The position numbers were made by a program, and so were the translations under genes. Shown one piece after another: positions 9,732-18,243 of a DNA stretch of 64,000 nucleotides. The notes under the pieces were generated by a model, which was not told where the DNA came from, ran no database searches, and worked only from the letters and a program-made list of their open reading frames with translations. The stretch spans positions 3,457,501 through 3,521,500 of the forward strand of contig NZ_CP022657.1 in assembly GCF_002243515.1 (NCBI RefSeq). The letters run 5' to 3'. Source of the DNA: Tumebacillus algifaecis (GTDB lineage: Bacteria; Bacillota; Bacilli; Tumebacillales; Tumebacillaceae). How positions within the stretch are numbered: position 1 is the first letter of the stretch; each line of letters opens with the position of its first letter.

Positions 9732-10166
9732 CTACGTAAGCTGCACGTACTTGGCGATCGAAGTCTTAACCGTTGCAAAATCCTCCGCATGCTCCTGCAC
9801 CACGCGAAAGACATGCTCATGGGTCAGATCGAGGTAGTCGTGCACCAGTGTTTTACGGAAGCGCACCGCTTTTACAAAATGCTCGGCAAACTCTTTTTCA
9901 AACACGCCTTCTTCCGTCAAAATCAAGAAGATGTCTTCATAGCTCGCCGCGTCGCGCATGACCAGCGCATCGATGATGATGTTGCCGATGTCGGTAAGAC
10001 ATTCCAAAGCAATATGTAAAGCGCGTTCCGCGGCCGCTTGCAGCACAGGCTGCGTTTGAAACTCATCGGGAGTGTGCTCTTTAATTGTGCAGAGAATTTG
10101 GGACTGCCCCTCCATCACTTCCAAAAACCTGCGAATCTGTGTGCGATGTTGATCTGTGATGAACAT
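9732..10166 (-). CDS. DUF86 / HepT-like protein (YutE type)
   Basis: 144 aa, all-helical. The C-terminal RFRKTLVHDYLDL matches the R-x4-6-H-x-Y signature of HepT RNases and the wider DUF86 family. HepT toxins normally sit beside a MntA nucleotidyltransferase; none is encoded here, and the length matches the orphan chromosomal YutE branch, so a toxin role is not supported. The start is ATG at 10166, with AGAGGGGGT eight bases upstream, rather than the longer frame to 10241. The gene sits 14 bp upstream of the ABC ATPase. Confidence 0.75.
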   Translation of the reverse strand: MFITDQHRTQIRRFLEVMEGQSQILCTIKEHTPDEFQTQPVLQAAAERALHIALECLTDIGNIIIDALVMRDAASYEDIFLILTEEGVFEKEFAEHFVKAVRFRKTLVHDYLDLTHEHVFRVVQEHAEDFATVKTSIAKYVQLT

Positions 10167-10311
10167 GGATATGTAACCCCCTCTGATAAAAAACAAAGTT
10201 ATCCTATCTTCATTGTACCTATAAATGCCGATCGAGTCCACGTCCGCACATCACACAATAAATACTATGTGGATGGCAAAAGTCGCCCTTCAATGAATTT
10301 TCCATAAAAAT

Positions 10312-10355
10312 ATAAAAGAGCGCATGGTCACGACTCGACCGATGACGCTCTTTTA
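10312..10355 (-). terminator. Intrinsic terminator at the end of the RiPP-type operon
   Basis: AAAGAGCG...CGCTCTTT outer arms with inner ATGGTC/GACCGAT pairing; on the minus strand it runs into TTTTATATTTTTA. Stretch 10167-10311 holds no other feature that I can see. Confidence 0.7.
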
Positions 10356-10471
10356 CTAGCCAAGGAAAACTGCATACTCCCGATAAACGATTTATTCAAT
10401 AATTTTGCGCTTTTGCAAGACTCTCGTTGATATGAATGGTCCCAGATCCCTTTGATCGTGCAGGTTTTCAT
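10328..10471 (-). CDS. Possible 47-residue peptide coupled to the CapA gene
   Basis: An ATG overlaps the CapA stop as ATGA and has GAGGT seven bases before it. The product begins MKTCTIKGIWDHSY, holds two cysteines (C4, C19) and ends inside the terminator stem. The coupling signal is good, but the overlap with the terminator argues that part of the frame is incidental. Not recognised. Confidence 0.22.
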   Translation of the reverse strand: MKTCTIKGIWDHSYQRESCKSAKLLNKSFIGSMQFSLASKRASSVES

Positions 10472-11760
10472 CGTCCAACCTCGATAATCCCAATCCCATT
10501 TTGTTTGTGAAGAGTTGTCCCGAACTGCTGCGACAGATGCTGTAGTTTGTCCAAGATCTCCTCTTTCTCTTGCCAATCGGCTAGGGCCGGGACCCCCTTT
10601 CTTGAGCGCGGTAAATCAAAGCCTAACGAAACGGGGTGTAGCTCAATCGTTTTCAGCGCTCCTGCTTCCATAACAATAGAAGCAATGACCGAAAGATAAT
10701 TGTCCCGCATCACCGACAAGCCTTTTGTTCCGTGATCACTTCTAGCCAAATAGGCATCCATAGGAACATGCTCAGCACCTAACCCATATCGATCAAAAAA
10801 TTCAGAAGGCTGTTTTTCAACCGTTTCATTCTGAAAAATGAAGTTGCCCAAACTATAAAAGATTGGTGCATTTTTATAAACCTCAATCCCTCGTAGCACA
10901 TGCGGCCCATGCCCCAAATAGGCGTGCGCTCCTTGGTCGATACAAAAGCGGGCAAACTCCTGAAGAAAATCGGCTGGTTGCTCACTTGACTCCCCTTTCT
11001 TCTCATGAGCATGATGGCTGACCAGCACAACATCAGCTTGTTGCGCTGCGGAACGAATCGAATGCCCAATCCTTTTTGCATCTTTTTGATTCATCACAGT
11101 TTCGGTACGTCCCGCAACACCTTCCCGAAACGATAAATCTCCCAAACTGAGTTCCTCATCACTATGAGAAAGTTGAATCATCCTCTGTGCATTCCCTTCC
11201 ATTGTTAGAAGGGTACGTTTCAGTTGCGCGAAGTCTTGTTTCGAGACGTAGTGTGTTGAACGGTATCGTAGCGCATTCACACCAGGTCGCCCGAGCAGGT
11301 CAGGACGCTGCTCCCCAGCCAAATGCCAGTCCGGAACGGTACTAGTAACCGCAACTAAGGCAACACGACCGTGCTTGGTCTCAAAAAACTTTGGCTGATT
11401 CGCCTCCGTCAAGTTGCGCCCCACACCTGCATAAATCCAGTCTTCCCGCTCTAAATGTTCAAGCGTCTTCAACAGACCATGGTGAGACCAGTCAAGGGTG
11501 TGGTTGTTGGCACATGCCATCAGATTAAACCCTAACCACCTCAAGTCTTTCAGCACCGCAGGACGTGCCGCAGCCCAAGTTCCTCCGCTGACCGCCGAAG
11601 GATATACATCATAGTCATGAATCGTCACTTCCAAATTGGTAAATCGCACATCTGCTTGGTTGAGCAGTGTTCGCACCTGATCCAGGTTAGTACTCTCGCA
11701 AGCAAGTCTCTGCGCAATAAAACTATCTCCAGTCGCCATAATTCTAATTTCCTTCTCCAT
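10468..11760 (-). CDS. CapA/PGA_cap-family metallophosphoesterase-like protein in the RiPP cluster
   Basis: 430 aa, no signal peptide. CapA hallmarks are MATGDSFIAQRL near the start, FTNLEVTIHD, CANNHTLDWSHHGL, SHHAHEKKG and YLGHGPHVLRG, the metal-binding positions of the calcineurin-like PGA_cap fold. Relatives are linked to poly-gamma-glutamate capsule synthesis, and cytosolic homologues occur in peptide clusters. It is the last main gene of the minus-strand operon behind the MFS exporter (28 bp gap), so a role in tailoring or handling the peptide is inferred. GAGGAGG precedes the ATG. Confidence 0.75.
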   Translation of the reverse strand: MEKEIRIMATGDSFIAQRLACESTNLDQVRTLLNQADVRFTNLEVTIHDYDVYPSAVSGGTWAAARPAVLKDLRWLGFNLMACANNHTLDWSHHGLLKTLEHLEREDWIYAGVGRNLTEANQPKFFETKHGRVALVAVTSTVPDWHLAGEQRPDLLGRPGVNALRYRSTHYVSKQDFAQLKRTLLTMEGNAQRMIQLSHSDEELSLGDLSFREGVAGRTETVMNQKDAKRIGHSIRSAAQQADVVLVSHHAHEKKGESSEQPADFLQEFARFCIDQGAHAYLGHGPHVLRGIEVYKNAPIFYSLGNFIFQNETVEKQPSEFFDRYGLGAEHVPMDAYLARSDHGTKGLSVMRDNYLSVIASIVMEAGALKTIELHPVSLGFDLPRSRKGVPALADWQEKEEILDKLQHLSQQFGTTLHKQNGIGIIEVGR

Positions 11761-11788
11761 GCGATCCTCCTCGTTTACCTACAGTTGT

Positions 11789-13015
11789 TTAGGTAACGGC
11801 CGACGTTTGCTTCATGTCAGTACCCGCGTATCTTTTCATGCGCAACGTTAAAAGAGCGGTCAGCAAAAGGGCAGACACCCCGATACCTGCTAGCGCCAAT
11901 TCCAAACCAACCCAGTCAAATAACACACCGATGAGTAGAATCGTGCAATTCATGACGACCCGTTCCAACATGTTGGAAAATGAAAAAAAGCGTCCGTGAA
12001 ATTCTTCTGGAATGTTTTGTTGAAAAATCGTATTGATCAACGGAAAATAAATGCCAGACGCCATCCCGAATAATGCGAAGGAGAGCATCGTAATCCAATG
12101 ACTATGGGCAAAGAACAATAACAATTGTGAAAGGCCAACAACCGAACAAATGACACCGATCAGCACGGTGACATTTCGTCCCTGAGCCAGTCGCTTTCCA
12201 AAGAACCCGATTAAGATGAGTGCAATTCCTTCAATCGCATACAAATATCCTTTGATCGTCGGGTCGCCCTGTAAGACGCTGATCTCCATGACGATCAGGT
12301 TGAATCCGCCAATAAAAATCATCGGGATAACCTGACTGATCATCACCAGTTTTACGAGGGAATTTCCAGAAATCACTGGTAACACCTCGCGAAACGTCCC
12401 GCGACTTTTCTTTTGATTCGGCTCCCTCTGCCGTGTGGATTCTTGTACTCGCAAAAACAACGTGAAGAGCAAAAGCAGAGAATATCCGATGATCGCACAG
12501 CTATACAACATTTCTAAAGATAAAATTGTCAACAAAGTACCGGCCAACACCGTTCCTACAATCCTTGCTGTTGTCAATACGTTAAAATACAGGGCGTTTG
12601 CCTGCATCAAATGCTCCTTGTCTGTCACTCTCGGTATTAGCGCTCTGACTGCCGGAATGTAAAACCCTGCGGAGCACGCGATACACAAACTGTAAACAAC
12701 CATTAAGGAAACCGATCCGGACCACATCGCGAGGAACATGCTCCCTACTCCAATGATGCGAACCGCCCCTGTTACAAGCAGGATTTTCTTTTTATCATAG
12801 CGATCGACCGCCGATCCGGCATAAGGGGCGATCAAGAGAGCAACCACAGGACCTGAGATCAGTAGCAAAGCTTGTAGCGCATGTGAGGCGACATGAGTTT
12901 GCAAAAATTCCAAATTGCCGATCAGCCCCATCCAAAGCCCCAACTCAGCCCCCAGCACACCTGTGATCAATATCCATAGATTTTTATTTCTCCACATTTG
13001 CAACACCTTCTTCAT
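11789..13015 (-). CDS. MFS transporter (probable peptide exporter)
   Basis: 408 aa with about 12 membrane helices and the MFS motif A-like loop GSAVDRYDKKK between helices 2 and 3. It resembles macrolide/enterobactin-type efflux MFS proteins. It overlaps the TPR gene by four bases (ATGA), placing it in the same translational unit as the RiPP genes. Exporting the modified peptide is the natural inference. Confidence 0.82.
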   Translation of the reverse strand: MKKVLQMWRNKNLWILITGVLGAELGLWMGLIGNLEFLQTHVASHALQALLLISGPVVALLIAPYAGSAVDRYDKKKILLVTGAVRIIGVGSMFLAMWSGSVSLMVVYSLCIACSAGFYIPAVRALIPRVTDKEHLMQANALYFNVLTTARIVGTVLAGTLLTILSLEMLYSCAIIGYSLLLLFTLFLRVQESTRQREPNQKKSRGTFREVLPVISGNSLVKLVMISQVIPMIFIGGFNLIVMEISVLQGDPTIKGYLYAIEGIALILIGFFGKRLAQGRNVTVLIGVICSVVGLSQLLLFFAHSHWITMLSFALFGMASGIYFPLINTIFQQNIPEEFHGRFFSFSNMLERVVMNCTILLIGVLFDWVGLELALAGIGVSALLLTALLTLRMKRYAGTDMKQTSAVT

Positions 13016-14223
13016 AGAAAGAAATATGTTTCCGGCTTATTCAAAGATTTCGCAAGGAACGCGATTCGTTTTAAAGCGGCCTGACCACCGCCTGTCGGAC
13101 TAAACTGAACAGAATTTTGGTACGCTTGAAGCGCAGCTTCTGGTTCTTGAAGCAATTCATAGCATTGACCTGTCATAAACCAAGCGAGCGGAGTCAGCGG
13201 AAAACCTAATTCAGCAGAGTGACGATATGAAGCCAACGCTTCCACGATCCGATTTTGCTCGAGTAGTAGCTTCCCAAGCCTTAAATGGGTTTTCGGATCA
13301 TACGGATCATGTTCGACAAGTCTCCGTGTTCTTTCAAATGCCAATTCGGTATCACCTAGCCATTTCGCCTCTCTCGCCCGCGTCTCCAACAACGGAAACA
13401 TGTTTTCCCGATACATCTGTTGATATCTGGTATCCTCCGCTGGAATTTGCTGGCCCAGTTCCATTGCCAGATCTAAGATTCGAACTGTCTCTGCTCGATC
13501 TCCTTTGAGGAAAGGCAAGAAACTGGAGGCACGATAATACATGCTAACCAAGAGAGTTTCAACAGGATCAACTGCCGGAGTTCGATAGTGAAGCGCATGA
13601 TCGCCTAGTTCACACCATTCCTGAACTTGTGCGATCTCGTTTTGTTTCGAATAATAAACGATCAACTGGGTAATCGCAGCAAACCGCTCAGGGCTTTCCA
13701 CAGGTGTGAGTCGAACGATTTTTTTATAGAGATCGATCGATACTTGCCGATTTACTCGTTTGCCCAGCGCATTCGCGTACCTGCGCGCCAAGCGCGCCAT
13801 CGTCGGATCTTTTGCAATTTCTTGATCCTCAATCGGATCTACATAATCCAGAACGGTTTGGTAAAAGCCAAGACGGCACAACACCAACACTGTGTTGTCT
13901 TTTTCGACTGCGTTTAAGTTATCCCAACGATCAAGAAGATCGCACAACCTTTGCCAAGCGTCAGTCCGCAACGATTCAGGAAGTTCATGTGGTGATTGGA
14001 TGACTACATCCTGGGGGTAAAGTTCGTGTAACATTGACCGAAAAACGGAAAGTGTGTTTAATTGATGCGGAATCGCTGATACATGAGCATGATGCAGCAG
14101 ATTCTGGCCCAGTTTGACTAACGAAAGTGCATGAATCGGTCCCTTATCCCCTTCAACTGCTCCAAGGTTGAAATAAGGCTGTAGACAGTTCATTATATAC
14201 TTATCAGAAGATGATAAAATCAT
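13012..14223 (-). CDS. TPR-repeat protein of the RiPP cluster
   Basis: 403 aa, soluble and helical. Tetratricopeptide-like repeats are clear in the C-terminal third (DPKTHLRLGKLLLEQNRIVEALASYRHSAELG, then AWFMTGQCYELLQEPEAALQAYQNSVQF). The N-terminal half has no motif I can name. The start is ATG at 14223, with GGGAGGGAGGAG just upstream; the frame opens earlier only through a TTG. It may act as a scaffold or peptide-binding partner for the HExxH enzyme, which is inferred from position only. Confidence 0.72.
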   Translation of the reverse strand: MILSSSDKYIMNCLQPYFNLGAVEGDKGPIHALSLVKLGQNLLHHAHVSAIPHQLNTLSVFRSMLHELYPQDVVIQSPHELPESLRTDAWQRLCDLLDRWDNLNAVEKDNTVLVLCRLGFYQTVLDYVDPIEDQEIAKDPTMARLARRYANALGKRVNRQVSIDLYKKIVRLTPVESPERFAAITQLIVYYSKQNEIAQVQEWCELGDHALHYRTPAVDPVETLLVSMYYRASSFLPFLKGDRAETVRILDLAMELGQQIPAEDTRYQQMYRENMFPLLETRAREAKWLGDTELAFERTRRLVEHDPYDPKTHLRLGKLLLEQNRIVEALASYRHSAELGFPLTPLAWFMTGQCYELLQEPEAALQAYQNSVQFSPTGGGQAALKRIAFLAKSLNKPETYFFL

Positions 14224-14270
14224 CAACTCCTCCCTCCCCTTCAAATCAATAATAAGTTAAGAAAACGCCA

Positions 14271-14297
14271 AGCACCCTGACAAATGTACAGGATGCT
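14271..14297 (-). terminator. Hairpin between the precursor genes and downstream genes
   Basis: On the minus strand AGCATCCTG and CAGGGTGCT pair around a nine-base loop, followed by a moderately T-rich stretch. Placed between the last precursor and the TPR gene, it may be a leaky terminator that keeps precursor mRNA in excess of enzyme and exporter mRNA. Confidence 0.55.
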
Positions 14298-14326
14298 TAG
14301 CACTCGGTATTTGCAGTTCCACAAGA

Positions 14327-14419
14327 TTAGTCACAGTATTGACCTTCGTCCATCCCCATCACGATCCCGAACTCTGCGTTGAGTTCTTGCTCAGTTGCAA
14401 CGATGTTGTTGGTTTCCAT
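14327..14419 (-). CDS. Putative RiPP precursor peptide, copy 4
   Basis: 30-residue ORF on the minus strand, identical in sequence to the three upstream copies: it starts METNNIVATEQELNAEF and ends GMDEGQYCD. GGAGGTG-type site eight bases before the ATG. The acidic tail with Asp24, Gln27, Tyr28, Cys29 and Asp30 is a plausible modified core; the first half has the charge of a leader. Confidence 0.72.
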   Translation of the reverse strand: METNNIVATEQELNAEFGIVMGMDEGQYCD

Positions 14420-14462
14420 TGTCGATTCACCTCCTTCTCTTCTTGATCTACGCCAAGACAAA

Positions 14463-14555
14463 TTAGTCACAGTATTGACCCTCATCCATCCCCATCACGA
14501 TCCCGAACTCTGCGTTGAGTTCTTGCTCGGTTGCAACGATATTGTTGGTTTCCAT
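14463..14555 (-). CDS. Putative RiPP precursor peptide, copy 3
   Basis: Same 30 residues as the other copies. It differs at DNA level by synonymous changes (for example GAG for GAA in the DEG part), which supports selection on the peptide. Own Shine-Dalgarno site GGAGGAGGTG. Confidence 0.72.
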   Translation of the reverse strand: METNNIVATEQELNAEFGIVMGMDEGQYCD

Positions 14556-14598
14556 CTTCGACTCACCTCCTCCTTTTCTTTCTCTATGCTAAGTCAAA

Positions 14599-14691
14599 TT
14601 AGTCACAGTATTGACCTTCATCCATCCCCATCACGATCCCGAATTCTGCGTTGAGTTCTTGCTCGGTTGCAACGATATTGTTGGTTTCCAT
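14599..14691 (-). CDS. Putative RiPP precursor peptide, copy 2
   Basis: Same 30 residues as the other copies, with a synonymous GAA/TTC context at the EFG part. Starts exactly 136 bp from the flanking copies. Confidence 0.72.
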   Translation of the reverse strand: METNNIVATEQELNAEFGIVMGMDEGQYCD

Positions 14692-14734
14692 CTTCGACTC
14701 ACCTCCTTCTCTTCTTGATCTACACCAAGTCAAA

Positions 14735-14827
14735 TTAGTCACAGTATTGACCTTCATCCATCCCCATCACGATCCCGAACTCTGCATTGAGTTCTTGCTC
14801 AGTTGCAACGATGTTGTTCGTTTCCAT
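14735..14827 (-). CDS. Putative RiPP precursor peptide, copy 1
   Basis: First precursor behind the HExxH gene (16 bp gap). The peptide starts METNNIVATEQELNAEF and ends GMDEGQYCD. It carries GGAGGTG before the ATG and several synonymous differences (AAC AAC for the two Asn codons, AAT for Asn14) relative to copies 2 and 3. Immediate linkage to a HExxH peptide-modification enzyme is the main reason to call it a RiPP substrate. Confidence 0.75.
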   Translation of the reverse strand: METNNIVATEQELNAEFGIVMGMDEGQYCD

Positions 14828-14843
14828 TTTGATTCACCTCCTT

Positions 14844-16118
14844 TCAAGAAACTTGTGGAGCAGTAGAGAATCGATATTCTTCACGATAACGCAAGACGAT
14901 CTCAGACATCTCCCCCATCAATCTCTGCCCACGATCTGTAAAAGTTGCGTGTTCATTGAGAACTTGCAAGGCCCCGTCAAGCTGTATCAGAACTTTTTCC
15001 AACCGTTGGAGGTAGGCAATCTCTTTAGACACCCGGTAGCCTCTCGCACAAAATTCAGCGATTCTCGCAAACACGAATGCACCATGGAAGATTCCGCGAA
15101 GTGGCCTTGGGTCGCGTCGAAACGGTGAAGTGTATAGTCCTTGCTCTGCCTTCTCCGTGAACAGACGGTCTGATCCCATAATGATCGTTAATCGCAAATG
15201 GGACGCTTCGTGGAGGAAATGCTCCGCGGTATACATACGATCTGCAAAGGGCTTTAGGGTCTGGGACATAAATACAGCGCCCATGAACACTGAATCTGTA
15301 AAAGTGGACGACCAACTGCTTTTATACGGTACGATCAACTTTACATAGCGCGTTGCCTCTTTCCATAGATCCGGCCAAACTTCTTTCAATAATTCGAAGG
15401 AATATTCGAAATGTTCCATGTACTCTGTTGAAAAATCGTCCATCGATTCAAAATCGTATGACCCATATCCTTCTAATGGAGGTCGACTATTAAAGGCGGC
15501 GAACAAATTCCCTACCCAAGGGTCTGTCGCGTCGATTTCAAATCCAGATCGTGAGCGTTTTCTCGACTTCAGCATTGGGTGCTGCGAGTCACCTTCAGCA
15601 CACAGCAGATCTGCTACCGGAATGCGATACTCGGAAAATTTGCCCGTCAGTACAAGCGCTTCCCCTTCTAAAGTGGCGAGCAATTCGGTCTCTTGCGTTT
15701 CGCCTAGGGAAATATGATGGCGAATACCTGGGAACCGCACCTCATTGTGTACAACGTGAAGCACAATTGATTGTTTCCCCCATGTGCCGTTCTTGAGCAA
15801 TGGGATGACCAAAAACCGCCCAAAATCTGCTAACCACGCCGCAATCTGCTCACTTTGCCCTGATTTGACTCTGTCAACAAGCTTCAGCCACCAGTAGATA
15901 AAATACGGATGACCTACCACTTGCATTCGAACCGCCTCGGGAAGCTCCAGATAACTCTTGATCAGCTCAGAATGTCTAGAACCAACTTCCTCATTGAGCA
16001 CTCCCAACAATCGAGGGGCAACTCTTGGAATTGCCTTATCGAGGCTTTCAAGGTAATGCTTCTGTTCAATGTCATCTGAAGCGGCGATCTCCAGAGTAAA
16101 TTCTCGCTCTCGATTCAA
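14844..16118 (-). CDS. HExxH-motif peptide-modification enzyme (alpha-KG-HExxH / TIGR04267-like)
   Basis: 424 aa. The helix HFLHEASHLRL places H303, E304 and H307 in a HExxH metal site. It is followed by the DPRPLRGIFHGAFVFARI segment usual in the HEXXH-domain RiPP enzymes, a family now known to include 2-oxoglutarate-dependent peptide beta-hydroxylases rather than proteases. The N-terminal 250 residues are poorly conserved in such proteins and probably bind the leader. The frame starts with TTG at 16118 after a GGTG-containing site; no ATG is available. It is first in the operon and directly precedes four identical precursors, so beta-hydroxylation of their acidic tail is the likely reaction. 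Substrate and product are inferred. Confidence 0.78.
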   Translation of the reverse strand: MNREREFTLEIAASDDIEQKHYLESLDKAIPRVAPRLLGVLNEEVGSRHSELIKSYLELPEAVRMQVVGHPYFIYWWLKLVDRVKSGQSEQIAAWLADFGRFLVIPLLKNGTWGKQSIVLHVVHNEVRFPGIRHHISLGETQETELLATLEGEALVLTGKFSEYRIPVADLLCAEGDSQHPMLKSRKRSRSGFEIDATDPWVGNLFAAFNSRPPLEGYGSYDFESMDDFSTEYMEHFEYSFELLKEVWPDLWKEATRYVKLIVPYKSSWSSTFTDSVFMGAVFMSQTLKPFADRMYTAEHFLHEASHLRLTIIMGSDRLFTEKAEQGLYTSPFRRDPRPLRGIFHGAFVFARIAEFCARGYRVSKEIAYLQRLEKVLIQLDGALQVLNEHATFTDRGQRLMGEMSEIVLRYREEYRFSTAPQVS

Positions 16119-16155
16119 GTATGTTCACCACGCTTCCAATGTTTTACTTGCCTTC

Positions 16156-16184
16156 ATTATAAGTACATAAAACATAGAGGTCAA
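16156..16184 (-). promoter_or_regulatory. Sigma-A promoter of the RiPP cluster
   Basis: On the minus strand TTGACC (16179-16184) and a perfect TATAAT (16156-16161) are separated by 17 bp, with very AT-rich DNA upstream to about 16260. Transcription would start near 16148, about 30 nt before the TTG start of the HExxH gene. Confidence 0.75.
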
Positions 16185-16384
16185 TATTATTTCTTATTAT
16201 TTTTAGTATTATTAATATTTTCTGTTACCTATGAATTTATTCATTCCTTTATTCCATCTTTCTCACAACGCGCGGAATATTCAGTTAATTTTATTTGTTC
16301 ATCTCTTTTACCAGCACTTTAGAAACTTGTGCTAAAATGGTTTCAGTTTCAAACTCGTACATTCGTAGAAAGTAGGTAGCAAGT

Positions 16385-17050
16385 TTGACGACCAATCGAC
16401 GTTTTCAACTCCATGTGATCACCGACGGCATTCGTCAGGTGGAAGAACTGAAAACAATCGTCCGTCTTGCGGTACAAGGCGGCGCTGATGTGATTCAACT
16501 TCGCTATAAATCTGCTCCTGCGCTCGATCTGTTTCGTCTCGGTGAGGCGATCCATCCTTTGATTCAGCAGGAAGGCGGTCGGCTTTTGATCAATGACCGG
16601 GTCGATGTGGCCCTGGCACTCAATGCCAGCGGTGTTCATCTCGCAGGCAAAAGCCTGCCGATCGCAGCCGCTCGCCCGCTGTTTGCGCGGTCAGAAAAAT
16701 GGACGGGCTGCTCGGTACACAGCGTGGAAGAGGCGCTGCTCGCCGAGCGACAAGGCGCGACCTATGTGACCTATGGGCACGTCTTCACCACCGGTTCTAA
16801 GCCCGGGTTGCCTCCGCGCGGATTGGATGCTTTGCGTCAAGTCGTGGAAGCGGTACAGATTCCGGTGCTGGCGATCGGCGGCATCACGACGGACAATATT
16901 GATGACGTGCTGGCGACCGGAGCAGCAGGCATCGCCGTGATCTCGGCAGTCATGGCCGACGGCAACCCCGAGCGTGCCGCGCGGGAACTGCGCGAGAAAA
17001 TGGACGCCTCTTCACACCAGCCGCGACATGCACTTCCCGGCAGCAAGTAG
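16385..17050 (+). CDS. tenI: Thiazole tautomerase / thiamine phosphate synthase-like protein
   Basis: 221 aa TIM-barrel protein. CSVHSVEEALLAERQGATYVTYGHVF, the KPGLPPRGL loop and IPVLAIGGIT match TenI, which isomerises the thiazole phosphate carboxylate. The VHLGQ(E/D)D motif of ThiE is replaced by VHLAGKSLP, so TenI is preferred over ThiE. TTG start with a GTAGGTAG site. It is followed by thiO, as in the Bacillus tenI-thiO order, but thiS-thiG-thiF are absent here. Confidence 0.82.
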   Translation: MTTNRRFQLHVITDGIRQVEELKTIVRLAVQGGADVIQLRYKSAPALDLFRLGEAIHPLIQQEGGRLLINDRVDVALALNASGVHLAGKSLPIAAARPLFARSEKWTGCSVHSVEEALLAERQGATYVTYGHVFTTGSKPGLPPRGLDALRQVVEAVQIPVLAIGGITTDNIDDVLATGAAGIAVISAVMADGNPERAARELREKMDASSHQPRHALPGSK

Positions 17051-17065
17051 AAAGGGGACATCATC

Positions 17066-18196
17066 ATGATTGGAACTTCATACCAGACGGACACGTTGAT
17101 CGTCGGCGGCGGCGTGATCGGTTGCGCGATTGCATACGAACTGGCCAAAGCGGGGGTACAGGTGACCGTGCTGGAAAAAGATACCCTAGGCTCTCAGTCC
17201 ACCCGAGCCGGCGCAGGCATGCTCGGCGCGCAGGTGGAGATGACGAAGCCCGACCCGATGTTCGACTTGAGCATCCAAAGCCGCGCCCTGTTCCCGAAAC
17301 TGCGTGAAGAACTGCTAGAGCTCTCCGGCATCGACATGGAACTGCACACATCGGGCATCTTCCGCATCGCCGTCGATGAAGCAGACCGCGCGGCGCTGCT
17401 CGACCGACAATCCTGGCAGACGGAAGCGGGTCAGCGTGCCGTGTGGTTTGAAGACGAAGAGTTGCGCGGGGAGCTGGGCGATATACTGTCCCCCACGTAT
17501 GGTGCCCTGTATCTGCCAGACGATCATCAGGTGCGCAATCCGCAACTGTTGCTTGCTTTGGCCGCTTCCTCGAAACGGCTAGGCGCACGTTTTCTGGAAC
17601 ATTCGGCGATGGTCTGCTTCCTCCAGGACAACGGAGCGATCGTCGGCGTCAAGACGGTTGACAGCGAAATTCGTGCCGATCGCGTGATCCTCGCCGCAGG
17701 GGCCTGGTCGGGGTTGATCGCCAATCAGCTCGGATTGGAACTCCCCGTCTTTCCCGTGAAAGGACAGTCTTTTCTGCTCGACTCCTATTCTCCGCCGACG
17801 CCATTCACGATCTACACCCATGGCTGCTACATCCTGCCGAAACGAAACGGCCAAGTGTATGTGGGAGCGACCGAAGAAACTCGCTCCGGCTTTGACCGTC
17901 GCCCCAACCTTCGTTCGTTGGCCACGCTCTCATCGCAAGCGGTGCAACTGTTGCCCTCGCTCGGCGATCTGCCCTTTTCCACTCCGCTGGCCGGACTGCG
18001 GCCCGGTTCGCTTGATGGTCTGCCCTTTCTCGGTTCTGTCCCTGGCATCGCAGGTCTCTACGTCGCAACGGGCCATTTCCGAAATGGCGTGCTGCTGTCA
18101 GCGATCACCGGCCGCCTGATCGCCGAGTTGCTCACAGGCAAAACGCCTTCGGTCGATCTGGAACCCTTTTCGCTATCTAGATTGCAACACTCATAA
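17066..18196 (+). CDS. thiO: Glycine oxidase ThiO
   Basis: 376 aa FAD enzyme of the DAO family that oxidises glycine to the iminoglyoxylate used for the thiamine thiazole ring. FAD-binding GGGVIGCAIAYELAKAG lies at about residues 14-30, the STRAGAGMLG substrate and flavin loop near 47, and PFLGSVPGIAGLYVATGHFRNGVLL in the C-terminal FAD site. AAGGGGA precedes the ATG; it is 15 bp after tenI in one operon. Confidence 0.9.
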   Translation: MIGTSYQTDTLIVGGGVIGCAIAYELAKAGVQVTVLEKDTLGSQSTRAGAGMLGAQVEMTKPDPMFDLSIQSRALFPKLREELLELSGIDMELHTSGIFRIAVDEADRAALLDRQSWQTEAGQRAVWFEDEELRGELGDILSPTYGALYLPDDHQVRNPQLLLALAASSKRLGARFLEHSAMVCFLQDNGAIVGVKTVDSEIRADRVILAAGAWSGLIANQLGLELPVFPVKGQSFLLDSYSPPTPFTIYTHGCYILPKRNGQVYVGATEETRSGFDRRPNLRSLATLSSQAVQLLPSLGDLPFSTPLAGLRPGSLDGLPFLGSVPGIAGLYVATGHFRNGVLLSAITGRLIAELLTGKTPSVDLEPFSLSRLQHS

Positions 18197-18198
18197 CA

Positions 18199-18243
18199 CA
18201 AAAAGAGCGCACGTCTTTTAGCCAAGACGCTGCGCTCTTTTTG
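18199..18243. terminator. Terminator between thiO and the minus-strand genes
   Basis: AAAAAGAGCGCA and TGCGCTCTTTTT outer arms plus inner GTCTT/AAGAC pairing; T tracts on both strands, so it can serve both directions. Confidence 0.8.

Larger units (their letters stand above)
14300..14843 (-). repeat. Four tandem 136-bp units, each with one precursor gene
   Basis: Start codons at 14827, 14691, 14555 and 14419 are spaced exactly 136 bp apart. Coding part and about 43 bp of spacer including the ribosome-binding site are duplicated together, with few mismatches. Confidence 0.85.

Noticed and set aside
9732-10166. HepT/MntA toxin-antitoxin system
   Set aside because: No MntA-type nucleotidyltransferase lies beside the DUF86 gene; it fits the orphan YutE branch.
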